The notes beneath the pieces are model-generated. The model was not told the origin of the DNA, made no database searches, and saw only the letters and a list, made by a program, of their open reading frames with translations. From contig OZ253536.1 in the NCBI GenBank assembly GCA_965262425.1, positions 2,294,001-2,358,000 of the forward strand: a stretch of DNA of 64,000 nucleotides, read 5' to 3'. The position numbers and the translations under genes were made by a program. The DNA comes from CAZOZZ01 sp965262425. Lineage in GTDB: Bacteria > Acidobacteriota > Terriglobia > 20CM-2-55-15. Positions 56,194 to 63,885 of this stretch are shown here, in pieces (positions within the stretch are counted from its first letter, which is position 1; every line of letters begins with the position of its first letter).

Positions 56194-56221
56194 GAGGGGC
56201 GAATCACTTCGCCCCCCTTTC
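56194..56221. terminator. Hairpin terminator between convergent VWA and OmpA genes
   Basis: GGGGCGAA (56196-56203) and TTCGCCCC (56208-56215) form an 8-bp perfect stem with a 4-base loop, followed by CCTTT. It lies between two stops, so it can serve both directions, although the T-tract on the plus side is short. Confidence 0.75.
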
Positions 56222-56245
56222 CCATTCTTTGTCGGTCCTACGAAA

Positions 56246-56959
56246 CTACGATCCCAGGCTGGAGCGCATCAGTCTAATCTCGACTCGACGATTCTGCTCC
56301 CGTCCTTCGCGGTCGTCGTTGTCCGCGGTCGGATTGGCTTCGCCCAATCCAACGACTGTGATCCGGAACAACGGGACGTTCTTTGTGACCAGATACCGCT
56401 TCACGGAGTCCGCTCGGCGCTGGCTCAGCGCAATGTTGTAGCTGTCTTCGCCCGATGCATCGGTGTAGCCCTGGACCTCCAGGAAGTCTCCGTCGCGAAT
56501 TTGCCCCGCAATGCCATCCAACGTGGAGTTGGCCCCATCGGAGAGAGCGGCACTGTTGAGGTCGAACGACACCGTGACGGTCTCGGCGACGGAATAGTCG
56601 TAGATCGTACCAAAACGATTTTCGACCGTGCCGATTCGGTTCATGGCCTGATCGGCGCTCTGTTGAGCCGACTCGGCCTTCCGATCGGCAGTCGCCGCTT
56701 CCTCGCTGGCATCGTCAGCCTTAGAGTCGGCGGCCGCCGCGGCGCTGTTCGCCGTACTGATGCCATCTTGAGCACGGCGATCGACCGCATCGATCCGCTC
56801 AGCATGCTCCTCGGTCGTGGACTCCAGTTCAGCAACTCGTGCTTCTACGGGAGCAATCTCCTCGAGAACGAAGTTCTTGGTCGCACAACCGGAAAGGGTC
56901 ATCCCTCCAACCAGGATGAGAACCCCCAGGATTGAGAATCGTCGATTTGAACTAGGCAT
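56246..56959 (-). CDS. OmpA-family lipoprotein with coiled-coil stalk
   Basis: 237 residues. Lipobox TLSGC at about residue 25, then an Ala-rich coiled coil (AELESTTEEHAERIDAVDRRAQDGISTANSAAAAADSKADD...) of about 100 residues. The C-terminal OmpA peptidoglycan-binding domain has VSFDLNSAALSDGANSTLDGIA, GYTDASGEDSYNIALSQRRADSVKRYL and NRRVEIRL. It resembles Pal-type anchors linking the outer membrane to the cell wall. Confidence 0.9.
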   Translation of the reverse strand: MPSSNRRFSILGVLILVGGMTLSGCATKNFVLEEIAPVEARVAELESTTEEHAERIDAVDRRAQDGISTANSAAAAADSKADDASEEAATADRKAESAQQSADQAMNRIGTVENRFGTIYDYSVAETVTVSFDLNSAALSDGANSTLDGIAGQIRDGDFLEVQGYTDASGEDSYNIALSQRRADSVKRYLVTKNVPLFRITVVGLGEANPTADNDDREGREQNRRVEIRLMRSSLGS

Positions 56960-57237
56960 TGCCTCCCCCTTCTGAATTCAATTGATTTCGGTACTCGTCA
57001 CACTTGGGCATTAGGTATTAGTTTGACTGCAACAGTTCTGTTTTTCCGGAACTCTGAACACCCCGACACCGGGTTGGCCGTCTGCCTCGGCCATGCCAGA
57101 GCCACCTATTCTAGTAAACTTCACTACCTCAGGTACATAACTCTTTGCGTTGGAGAACGATTTGGCGTCCGCCACCGGGTTGGTCTCCACTGCGATTCAA
57201 GAGCACGTCGTCCGGCGGTGGTCACATCCGAGGCGAA

Positions 57238-57519
57238 CTATCTCCCCCTGTTGACAGCTTTCTTCAGGCCTGCTCCGGGCGAAAACTTCGCAATACGACG
57301 TGCGGATATTTTTAACTTCTCACCGGTCTGAGGATTCCGTCCGGTACGGGCTTTACGCTTTCCAACCGAGAATGTACCGAAGCCAACCAATGTCACCTTG
57401 CCTCCCTTCTTGAGCGCGGCCTGGACCGAGTTCAGCGTCGAGTTCAGCGCTGCGGTGGCTTGTGATTTCGAGAGCTTCGCTTCTTTCGATATGCGTTCAA
57501 TTAACTCGCCCTTGTTCAT
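57238..57519 (-). CDS. HU-family DNA-binding protein
   Basis: 93 residues, the usual HU length. MNKGELIERISKEAKLSKSQATAALNSTLNSVQAAL is the N-terminal helical pair. VTLVGFGTFSVGKRKARTGRNPQTGEKLKI is the beta arm with the conserved RNPQTG tip that intercalates into DNA. GGAGGCTGCA precedes the start. A nucleoid architectural protein; HU/IHF can also assist transposition, but no specific link is shown. Confidence 0.95.
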   Translation of the reverse strand: MNKGELIERISKEAKLSKSQATAALNSTLNSVQAALKKGGKVTLVGFGTFSVGKRKARTGRNPQTGEKLKISARRIAKFSPGAGLKKAVNRGR

Positions 57520-57707
57520 TGCAGCCTCCTCGGTTGGTCAACAACCTGTCCGTACGTTGTCGCCGCGGTTTTTACCATAGGGTATAGGGCAAGTCAAGTG
57601 CAACACCTTACCATCAGAACTGGCGCGATGCGGCGCAAACGCCGTTGTGGCGGGCATCTGTGGAATTCGGATTCAACGCAAAAGCGCAAAAAACGCAAAA
57701 AATAAAT

Positions 57708-58024
57708 GCCTCCTCCGCAGAATTTGTGGGCAGTCCAAAGGCCTGTGCGCACATAAGTAATTGAAACAAAGTACCTTATTCTTTTGTTCGACGGCGAATA
57801 TTCCAGTACCCACTTCGGTCGGACGCCTACACCCGGTGCCCGGAGCCCCCGCCGGAGGCCCCGTTCCCCATCGCCCACACCAGCCGACACCGCGGAGCGC
57901 AGCCGAGGGTCAAGGCCGGCGCAGCCGCCGAGCTTGCGAGGGAAGCCTTGAGGCTTGGCGAGCACCGTGGTCTCCTCAAGCGGCGATGGAAGACGGTTTT
58001 ACCCACAAATTCTGCGGAAGACCC
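57708..58024. mobile_element. ISL3-type MITE, copy 2 (317 bp)
   Basis: Same ends and length as copy 1, with a perfect 8-bp duplication AAATAAAT at 57700-57707 and 58025-58032. The one visible difference is CACCCGGTGCC here against CACCCAGTGCC in copy 1, which implies recent movement. Short open frames inside it are not credible genes. Confidence 0.93.
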
Positions 58025-58059
58025 AAATAAATATCTTCATTTCGTCCCCTGCGATCAAG

Positions 58060-58228
58060 GAGCCCGTGGTGGAAGTGTGTGGGGTCGCGCGCAGGGGTAT
58101 GCGGGTTACGACGGCATGGGGCCATCTGCGGCGAAACGTCCGATGGGAACCATCGCCGTCGTCGTGCCGCCTTGCATCTAGCCCCATGGCGCTCGTAACG
58201 CGACCCTACAGACTTTCACCACAGGCTC
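58060..58228. mobile_element. CTAG-associated MITE, copy C, deleted (169 bp)
   Basis: Ends GAGCCCGTGGTGGAAGTG and the complement of GAGCCTGTGGTGAAAGTC. The right side abuts CTAG 58229-58232, shared with IS1380 copy C. The left flank is CAAG, a decayed CTAG. Compared with copy A, the first internal hairpin is missing. The breakpoint falls between two CGGG steps that flank that hairpin in A. Confidence 0.88.
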
Positions 58229-58232
58229 CTAG

Positions 58233-59990
58233 CCCGCATTTCTCATGAATGGTGCCCGAAACTGCATTTAGGAGAAGGAAAAGGTGTCGGAAGCTGGGTG
58301 GCGGGAGCAAAGATGCCGACTGAGCGGGGTAACTGGGCCTGGATGACTGGTGTTGAAGGGAATGGCGACGTGAAATCGGATTACAGAGACAGCTATCCTG
58401 AGCAAAGACGGGAAGGTTGGGATGTGTGAGAAGGAACGCTTAACAGCGCAGAGGGATTTTTTGAAGGTTCGCGTAAACCTGAGCGAATGCCGCGGCGTAA
58501 GGGTAGCCTCCAGCCATCCGAATCCAAACTCGACGTACAGTGAGATGGATCTGCGCTCCGATCTTGAGCAGCTTGAGGCGAATCGTGGTGCACTGCGCCC
58601 GCGCGAATTCGGTGCCCTGCAAGCCGAGCCGTCGCAAGGCCTGCATCAGCATGTACGCCACCGATGAAAGGTAGAGTCGGAGTTGATTGGCGCGCATGGT
58701 GGCCGTGCTGGTCCGATCGGCAAACAATCCGAGCTGTTGCTCTTTGATCCGGTTTTCCATGTCTCCTCGGGCACAGTAGATCCGTTCATAGACCTGCCTT
58801 GGAGTCGTTCGACCTTTCGGTAACGAGGTGACGATAAACCGGGGGTTGGCGCCCTTGGCCAGATGTTCGGCCTTACCAATGATGCGTCGCTCACGGGTCC
58901 AGCTGTCGAGGGTCTGATACTGAAACGTCTTGAAGACGCGCGCCGGCTTTCCCGTCCTGCCGAATCGCTTTTCTGCCGTCGCCATCGGAGTTTCAATCGC
59001 GCGCCGCAGCCGATTGTTCTTCGCCAGGCCGATCACGTAATCGACACGGTGTTGGGCCTCGCACCAGGTCAGGATCTCATCGCGGCAGAAACCCGAGTCA
59101 GCCCGAATCACGATCTGGACTCTGGGCCACTTCTGTCGAATCTGTCCCACGATCCGTTCCAGTTCCTCTACCGATCCGTCCGCACCATCGATGTCGGAGC
59201 GTCGTAGCCGGGAACACAACACGAACTCCCCACAGAAAATGTAAAGCGGCAGATAACAATGGTGCCTGTAATAGCCGTGAAAGAAGCGTCCCTCTTGATT
59301 CCCGTGTATCGGATCGTCCGTCGCATCCAGATCCAGAATGATCTGCCGCGGTGCCCGCCGATGGGCTTGGAGGAACACGTCCACCATCAACCTATCGATC
59401 GCCGCTTCGTCCCGGCCGATCTTCTTGGTCGGGTGGCTGGCCGCTTCCTCGGTCGACAGTTCCAGCCGGTTCAACGTGCTCTTGCCCGCCAGGGCCTTGC
59501 CGCGGTCTCGAACCTGTTTCCGGGTCCGGCCCTTCGGATCGGTCTGACCCACCATCACCGCCAGCACTGGATCCGATCGGAGTTGATCGTGGTCGTTCAA
59601 ATCCTCATAGCCCAAACACAATCCGTAGACCCGTTGCGATACCAGTTGCTCAATCCCGTGTTCTACAAATCGCGGGTCCCGATGATCGATGATCCCGGAA
59701 ACATTCGGCAAACTGTTTCAGGATCCCGGTCCGTTTTTCCGTTTCTCGTAACAGTAAACCGCCCGCGTCCGTGCTGATGTCTCCTCCGTCGAATTGACCC
59801 CGTACTTCCCGTGAACCCAATGCGTGAAATTGAATCGTTTCTGTTTTACACTCTGTCATGACAAAGGCCGCCTCCGTCTTGGCTTGAAAGTTTCTCGACA
59901 AAACCTTCTATGCCAGACAGGGCGGCCTTTTTCGGTCCTTTCCCTTCCTACTCTGTTTCGATTTATCTCAGATCTCTTGAGAAATGCGGG
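58233..59990 (-). mobile_element. IS1380-family insertion sequence, copy C
   Basis: 13-bp ends as in copies A and B, flanked by CTAG at 58229-58232 and 59991-59994. Length 1758 bp, seven more than copy B, all accounted for by a tandem duplication in the transposase gene. It forms the right part of the second element nest. Confidence 0.92.
58440..59859 (-). pseudogene. IS1380 transposase inactivated by a 7-bp tandem duplication
   Basis: The gene matches copy B from its ATG at 59859 to the stop at 58440. At 59680-59693 the unit CGATGAT occurs twice where A and B have it once. The extra seven bases shift the frame after ECFRDHR. The result is an 83-residue N-terminal fragment and a 423-residue fragment that can only restart after the break (MPNVSGIIDHRD...). 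The catalytic motifs lie in the second fragment, which lacks the N-terminal part. Confidence 0.92.
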
Positions 59991-60029
59991 CTAGGCGTCT
60001 TTGCGTTGAAATTTCCTCCTGCAGGTTAT

Positions 60030-60761
60030 CTATAGGATGTGGCGGCCCCCGTCGACGTGGATGACTTCGCCGGTGATGTAATCATTTTCTATCAGAAAGA
60101 TCACCGCACGGACGACGTCTTCCATGCTGCCGGCGCGTTTCAGCAGGGTGCGTTCGATTGCGGCCTGTTTCTGTTCTTCGGAATAGTGGTCGGGAAAATG
60201 AACCGGGCCGGGAGAAACGGCGTTGACCTGGACCGCCGGCGCCAGGGATCGGGCAAGGCCGCGCGTGACCGCCAGCAGAGCGGCTTTCGAAACGCTGTAG
60301 GGAAAGTACTGGGTCCAGATCGACTCACCGGCCGGATCCGCAATGTTGACGATCTTTCCTGTGCCTGCGGTCAACATCTCCCTGCTCGATGCTTGAGCAA
60401 GGAAAAATGGAGCCTTGGCGTTGGCGTCCATCTGCTCGTCCCACAGTTCGGGCGTGCTGTCGGCTATCGTTCCGGGCGCAAAGACAGAAGCGTTGTTGAC
60501 GAGAATCTCGAGACCTCCGAATCGCGCGACGACCTCGGCGACCAGGCGCGTGCGTTCGGATTCGTCGATCAGTTCGGCCGTGAAAAGATCGGCCTCCACA
60601 CCTAGTTCTCGAACCTGCTCGAGCGTCTCCATAGCCTCTGCTTCAGACGAACGGTAGTGCACGGCGATCCGCGCTCCACGTCGCGCCAGTTCCAGAGCGA
60701 TCTCACGGCCGATCCGGCGAGCCGCCCCGGTGACCAATGCGATGGAACCTTCAATCAGCAT
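60030..60761 (-). CDS. Short-chain dehydrogenase, pteridine reductase-like
   Basis: 243 residues. The cofactor loop TGAARRIGREIALELARRGA has the extra Arg-Ile typical of pteridine/dihydrofolate reductases (PTR1/FolM) and fits NADPH. NNASVF, then the catalytic YSVSKAALL (YxxxK), and VNAVSPGPVHFPD. It could reduce dihydrofolate, dihydromonapterin or a fatty acyl substrate. The start overlaps the stop of the upstream hydroxyacyl-CoA dehydrogenase by 11 bp, so the two are translated together. Confidence 0.85.
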   Translation of the reverse strand: MLIEGSIALVTGAARRIGREIALELARRGARIAVHYRSSEAEAMETLEQVRELGVEADLFTAELIDESERTRLVAEVVARFGGLEILVNNASVFAPGTIADSTPELWDEQMDANAKAPFFLAQASSREMLTAGTGKIVNIADPAGESIWTQYFPYSVSKAALLAVTRGLARSLAPAVQVNAVSPGPVHFPDHYSEEQKQAAIERTLLKRAGSMEDVVRAVIFLIENDYITGEVIHVDGGRHIL

Positions 60762-61626
60762 GCGCCGAAGTGTCCTGTGAGTACTCGTAAACGCCCTTGC
60801 CCACCTTCCGGCCCAGCCTGCCGGCTTTCACGTACTTGACCAGGAGAGGACACGGGCGATACTTCTCGCCGAGCGTCTGATGGAGGAACTCGAGGATGCT
60901 CAACCTCGTGTCCAGGCCGACCAGGTCGATCATCTCGAACGGACCCATCGGGTGGTTCAAACCCAGCTTCAGCGCCTTGTCGATGTCCCTTGCGCTGCCC
61001 ACGCCCGCCTCCAACATATAAAAGGCTTCATTACCGATCAGGGCGTTGATTCGAGATGTTACGAATCCCGGGGACTCGTTGATCTCGACGGTTTCCTTGC
61101 CCATCCGAACAGCAACGCTCTGGACTGTCTCGAAAGTGACGTCATCGGTTTCCAGGCCGCGAATGATCTCTACAAGCTTCATCTTGTGGACTGGGTTGAA
61201 GAAGTGCATTCCGATGAACTTCCCGGGGCGCCCGCTCGGAACGGCCATCTCGGTGACACTCAGGCCGGATGTGTTCGATGCCAGGATCGCGTGCTTCGGA
61301 GCCATTTCGCCCAACCGCGAAAAAATATCGATTTTCAAATCGATTTTTTCCGGAATCGCTTCGATCAAGAGATCGGCGCGAGATGCCGCATCCGCAAGAT
61401 CGGTCGTCTGGCTCAAGAGTTCCAGGGCAGCCGTCATCGCATCCGCATTCAGCTTGCCCCGTTCAACACCCTTTTCCATGTCGCTTTGAATCCGGCTTCG
61501 AGCCGATTCGAGCAGCTCCGGCGAAATGTCATTGAGGATTGTCCGAAAACCCCCGAGGGCGGCTACGTGAGCAATCCCGCGCCCCATGATTCCAGCGCCG
61601 ATGACGGTAATGACTTTGATGTCCAT
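60751..61626 (-). CDS. 3-hydroxybutyryl-CoA dehydrogenase
   Basis: 291 residues from ATG 61626, after GGAGGACTC; the longer frame to 62010 is antisense to the oxidoreductase gene. The NAD-binding loop is VIGAGIMGRGIAHVAALGG, the catalytic region LASNTSGLSVTEMA and GMHFFNPVHKMKLVEII (His), and the C-terminal domain NESPGFVTSRI and GLNHPMGPFEMIDLVGLD. It oxidises 3-hydroxyacyl-CoA to 3-ketoacyl-CoA in fatty acid or butyrate metabolism. An enoyl-CoA hydratase lies nearby at 62908. Confidence 0.92.
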   Translation of the reverse strand: MDIKVITVIGAGIMGRGIAHVAALGGFRTILNDISPELLESARSRIQSDMEKGVERGKLNADAMTAALELLSQTTDLADAASRADLLIEAIPEKIDLKIDIFSRLGEMAPKHAILASNTSGLSVTEMAVPSGRPGKFIGMHFFNPVHKMKLVEIIRGLETDDVTFETVQSVAVRMGKETVEINESPGFVTSRINALIGNEAFYMLEAGVGSARDIDKALKLGLNHPMGPFEMIDLVGLDTRLSILEFLHQTLGEKYRPCPLLVKYVKAGRLGRKVGKGVYEYSQDTSAHAD

Positions 61627-61677
61627 ATGAGTCCTCCGATTGAAAAGAGTCAATTTAGCACATACACTAGCCGAATC

Positions 61678-62712
61678 ATGAAGGCTGTTCTTTTCCACGA
61701 ACACGGCGGACCCGAGGTCCTTCGAACCGAGGAAGTTCCCGACCCCGGCGCCGCAGGCCGGGAGGTTTTGATCGAGGTCCATGCGGCGTCGGTCAACCAT
61801 CTGGACATCTTCGCCCGCAGAGGAATGCCGGGCGTCAAGTTGCCCCTGCCACACATCCCCGGAGCCGATGCGGCAGGCGTTATTGTGGACACCGGGCCCG
61901 AAGTCGAGCAATTCAGCCCCGGCCAGCGCGTGACCATCAACCCTGGAATCAGCTGCGGACGGTGCGAGTTCTGTGCCGCCGGTTTTGGCAGTCAATGCCT
62001 CACCTATCACATGGTCGGGGAGAACATCGACGGTAGTTATGCCGAACTACTGAAGATCTCCGAACACAATGTCCTGGCGATTCCCGACGACATGAGTTTT
62101 GCCGATGCCGCCGCGGCTCCGCTGGTTTTCATGACCGCGTGGAGCATGATGATTTCGAAAGGCCGAATCCAGCCGGGAGAGGACATCCTGATTCTGGGGG
62201 CGGGAGCGGGCGTGGGAACGGCGGCAATCCAGATCGCGAAAATGGTCGGCTGCAGGGTGTTCGCCACTGCCAGTTCCGACGACAAGCTGGAACGCGCCCG
62301 TCAACTCGGGGCGGACGTCCTGATCAATTACACGGAAGAGCCGTTCGATCGCGCAATCCGCAAACTCACCGACAAGCGTGGTGTCGACGTCGTCATCGAC
62401 TACATCGGGGCCGACACCTGGGTTCGCAGCCTGAGGGCCGCACGACGGGGCGGGCGCATCCTCACATGCGGCGCAACAACGGGCCCGACGCCCGCAACCG
62501 ATCTCCGCCACATCTTCTTCCGACAGCTCCAGATTCTGGGATCGACGATGGGTAGCCCGCGCGACTTTCTAGACGTGATGAAGTGCGTGTTCCGAGGCCA
62601 GTTGAAACCGGTGGTCGACCGCATCCTGCCGTTGTCGGACGCACAGGAGGCGCACGAGTTGATCGAAGGGCGGAAGGTGTTCGGGAAGCTGATTCTGGAA
62701 CCCAGAGCGTAG
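61678..62712 (+). CDS. Zinc-binding alcohol dehydrogenase/quinone oxidoreductase family
   Basis: 344 residues from ATG 61678, divergent from the hydroxyacyl-CoA dehydrogenase with 51 bp between starts. GroES-like N-terminus HEHGGPEVLRTEEVPDPG, then HIPGADAAGVIVDTGPEV and NPGISCGRCEFCAAGFGSQC, which supplies cysteines for a structural zinc. Rossmann loop LILGAGAGVGTAAIQIAK. It reduces or oxidises an alcohol, enone or quinone with NAD(P)H. The substrate is not determinable. Confidence 0.88.
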   Translation: MKAVLFHEHGGPEVLRTEEVPDPGAAGREVLIEVHAASVNHLDIFARRGMPGVKLPLPHIPGADAAGVIVDTGPEVEQFSPGQRVTINPGISCGRCEFCAAGFGSQCLTYHMVGENIDGSYAELLKISEHNVLAIPDDMSFADAAAAPLVFMTAWSMMISKGRIQPGEDILILGAGAGVGTAAIQIAKMVGCRVFATASSDDKLERARQLGADVLINYTEEPFDRAIRKLTDKRGVDVVIDYIGADTWVRSLRAARRGGRILTCGATTGPTPATDLRHIFFRQLQILGSTMGSPRDFLDVMKCVFRGQLKPVVDRILPLSDAQEAHELIEGRKVFGKLILEPRA

Positions 62713-62777
62713 CCGGCAGGGTCCAGCAAGAACAAAACCTAGGAGCCTGGGGCGACGCGGATGCATCGGAGTTTTTC

Positions 62778-62875
62778 ACCGCAGAGGCGCAGAGGCGCAG
62801 AGGTTTTGTTTCTCGGACTGGTGAGTCAGCCAGCTTGCCCAACAACTCCTTTTTCTACTCTGCGCGTCTGCGGTT
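62778..62875. repeat. Inverted GCAGAGGCGC-type repeat between convergent genes
   Basis: Left arm ACCGCAGAGGCGCAGAGG with further CGCAGAGG units, right arm CTCTGCGCGTCTGCGGT, the near complement. It lies between the oxidoreductase and enoyl-CoA hydratase stops and could terminate both transcripts. Confidence 0.7.
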
Positions 62876-62907
62876 AAATTCCTTCTTCGCTGCTTTCTCC
62901 ACCACTT

Positions 62908-63684
62908 CTACCGCCCCTTGAACTCCGCTTTGCGTTTCTCCAGGAAGGCGCTGACGCCCTCCTCCTTGTCTTCGCTCGTGAAGGCCAGGCAGAAGAGATC
63001 CGTCTCGCGTTCCATCGCCTCGCGGACGCCCATCCGGCCTGCGTTCTTGATCGATTCCTTGGCCAGGCATAGCGCCACCGGACTCTTGTCGGAAATCCGG
63101 CCGGCGATCGACATAGTCGCCGCGCGAAGTTCGGCGGGCGGGAATATGTGGTTCACCAGACCGAGGCCGTATGCGGTTCCGGCATCGATGATGTCACCGG
63201 TGAGGATCAACTCCATGCTCTTCCCCTCCCCGACGAGACGCGTCAGACGTTGTGTTCCCCCGCCTCCGGGAATGATGCCGAGATTGATTTCCGGCTGGCC
63301 GAGCTTCGCGTTCTCTCCCGCAATTCGAATGTCGCAGGCCAGCGCCAGCTCCATTCCACCGCCCAGGCAATAGCCGTTGATCATGGCGATCACCGGCAGA
63401 GGACACTCCTCGATAGCATCGAAGACACGCCGCTGCTTCATGACCCCACGTTGGTCGAGCGCCGTTCTTCCCTCGAACTCCGTGATGTCCGCGCCGGCGA
63501 TAAACGCCTTCTCTCCCGCTCCGGTAATAACGAGGACACGCTGGTCGGACGAATGAAGATTGTCCAGGGTATCGAGGATTTCATCACGCGTGGCCTGGTT
63601 CAGCGCATTGCGCTTCTCGGGCCGGTTGATCGTCAGGACGGCAACCCGGCCCTCAGCTTCGAGCAATATGTTCTTGTATTCCAT
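62908..63684 (-). CDS. Enoyl-CoA hydratase/isomerase (crotonase family)
   Basis: 258 residues. The oxyanion hole and first catalytic region are GYCLGGGMELALACDIRIAGENAKLGQPEINLGIIPGGGGTQRL, with both conserved glutamates (MEL, QPEINLG) present, so hydration of trans-2-enoyl-CoA is likely. AFIAGADITEFEG is the N-terminal CoA-binding loop. It probably works with the 3-hydroxyacyl-CoA dehydrogenase at 60751 in beta-oxidation or the reverse direction. Confidence 0.92.
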   Translation of the reverse strand: MEYKNILLEAEGRVAVLTINRPEKRNALNQATRDEILDTLDNLHSSDQRVLVITGAGEKAFIAGADITEFEGRTALDQRGVMKQRRVFDAIEECPLPVIAMINGYCLGGGMELALACDIRIAGENAKLGQPEINLGIIPGGGGTQRLTRLVGEGKSMELILTGDIIDAGTAYGLGLVNHIFPPAELRAATMSIAGRISDKSPVALCLAKESIKNAGRMGVREAMERETDLFCLAFTSEDKEEGVSAFLEKRKAEFKGR

Positions 63685-63737
63685 AATCGAGCCCCTTCAT
63701 TGATAAATGCGTCTTGAATACTATTGTTTGAGAGTCA

Positions 63738-63885
63738 GAATTTCGACGCAGAGGCGCGGAGGCGCAGAGAGTTTTTTTTGGATTGCGATTCATGTCCAAC
63801 AGGCCTTGAGGGCCGGCAAATAGCTGGACATCTCCCCCAAAGTTCCTTTGCCTCTATGCGCCTTTGCGTCTCTGCGTCGAAATTC
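63738..63885. repeat. 16-bp perfect inverted repeat, GACGCAGAG type
   Basis: GAATTTCGACGCAGAG (63738) and CTCTGCGTCGAAATTC (63870-63885) are exact complements, with further AGGCGCAGAG and GCGCCTTTGCG units inside. It lies between enoyl-CoA hydratase and FdhD on the minus strand, and its right arm overlaps the end of the FdhD reading frame. Confidence 0.8.

Larger units (their letters stand above)
57671..60013. repeat. Intergenic inverted repeat torn apart by three mobile elements
   Basis: The left arm TTCAACGCAAAAGCGC begins at 57671 and the right arm GCGTCTTTGCGTTGAA ends near 60012. These are the two halves of a GACGCAAAG-type inverted repeat like those at 27838, 62778 and 63738. Everything from 57708 to 59990 is inserted: an ISL3-type MITE, 35 bp of host sequence, MITE C and IS1380 copy C. 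Confidence 0.7.

Noticed and set aside
57594..58181. Open frames of about 60-120 codons within the ISL3-type MITE region
   Set aside because: They lie in repeated noncoding DNA, run in several frames on both strands and match only each other between the two MITE copies.
60880..61677. N-terminal extension of the zinc-type oxidoreductase
   Set aside because: It is antisense to the hydroxyacyl-CoA dehydrogenase. The GroES-like domain starts at ATG 61678.
62738..62760. CTAGGAGCCTGGGGCG, resembling an IS1182 copy A end
   Set aside because: Only about seven bases match after CTAG and no second end or transposase remnant is present.
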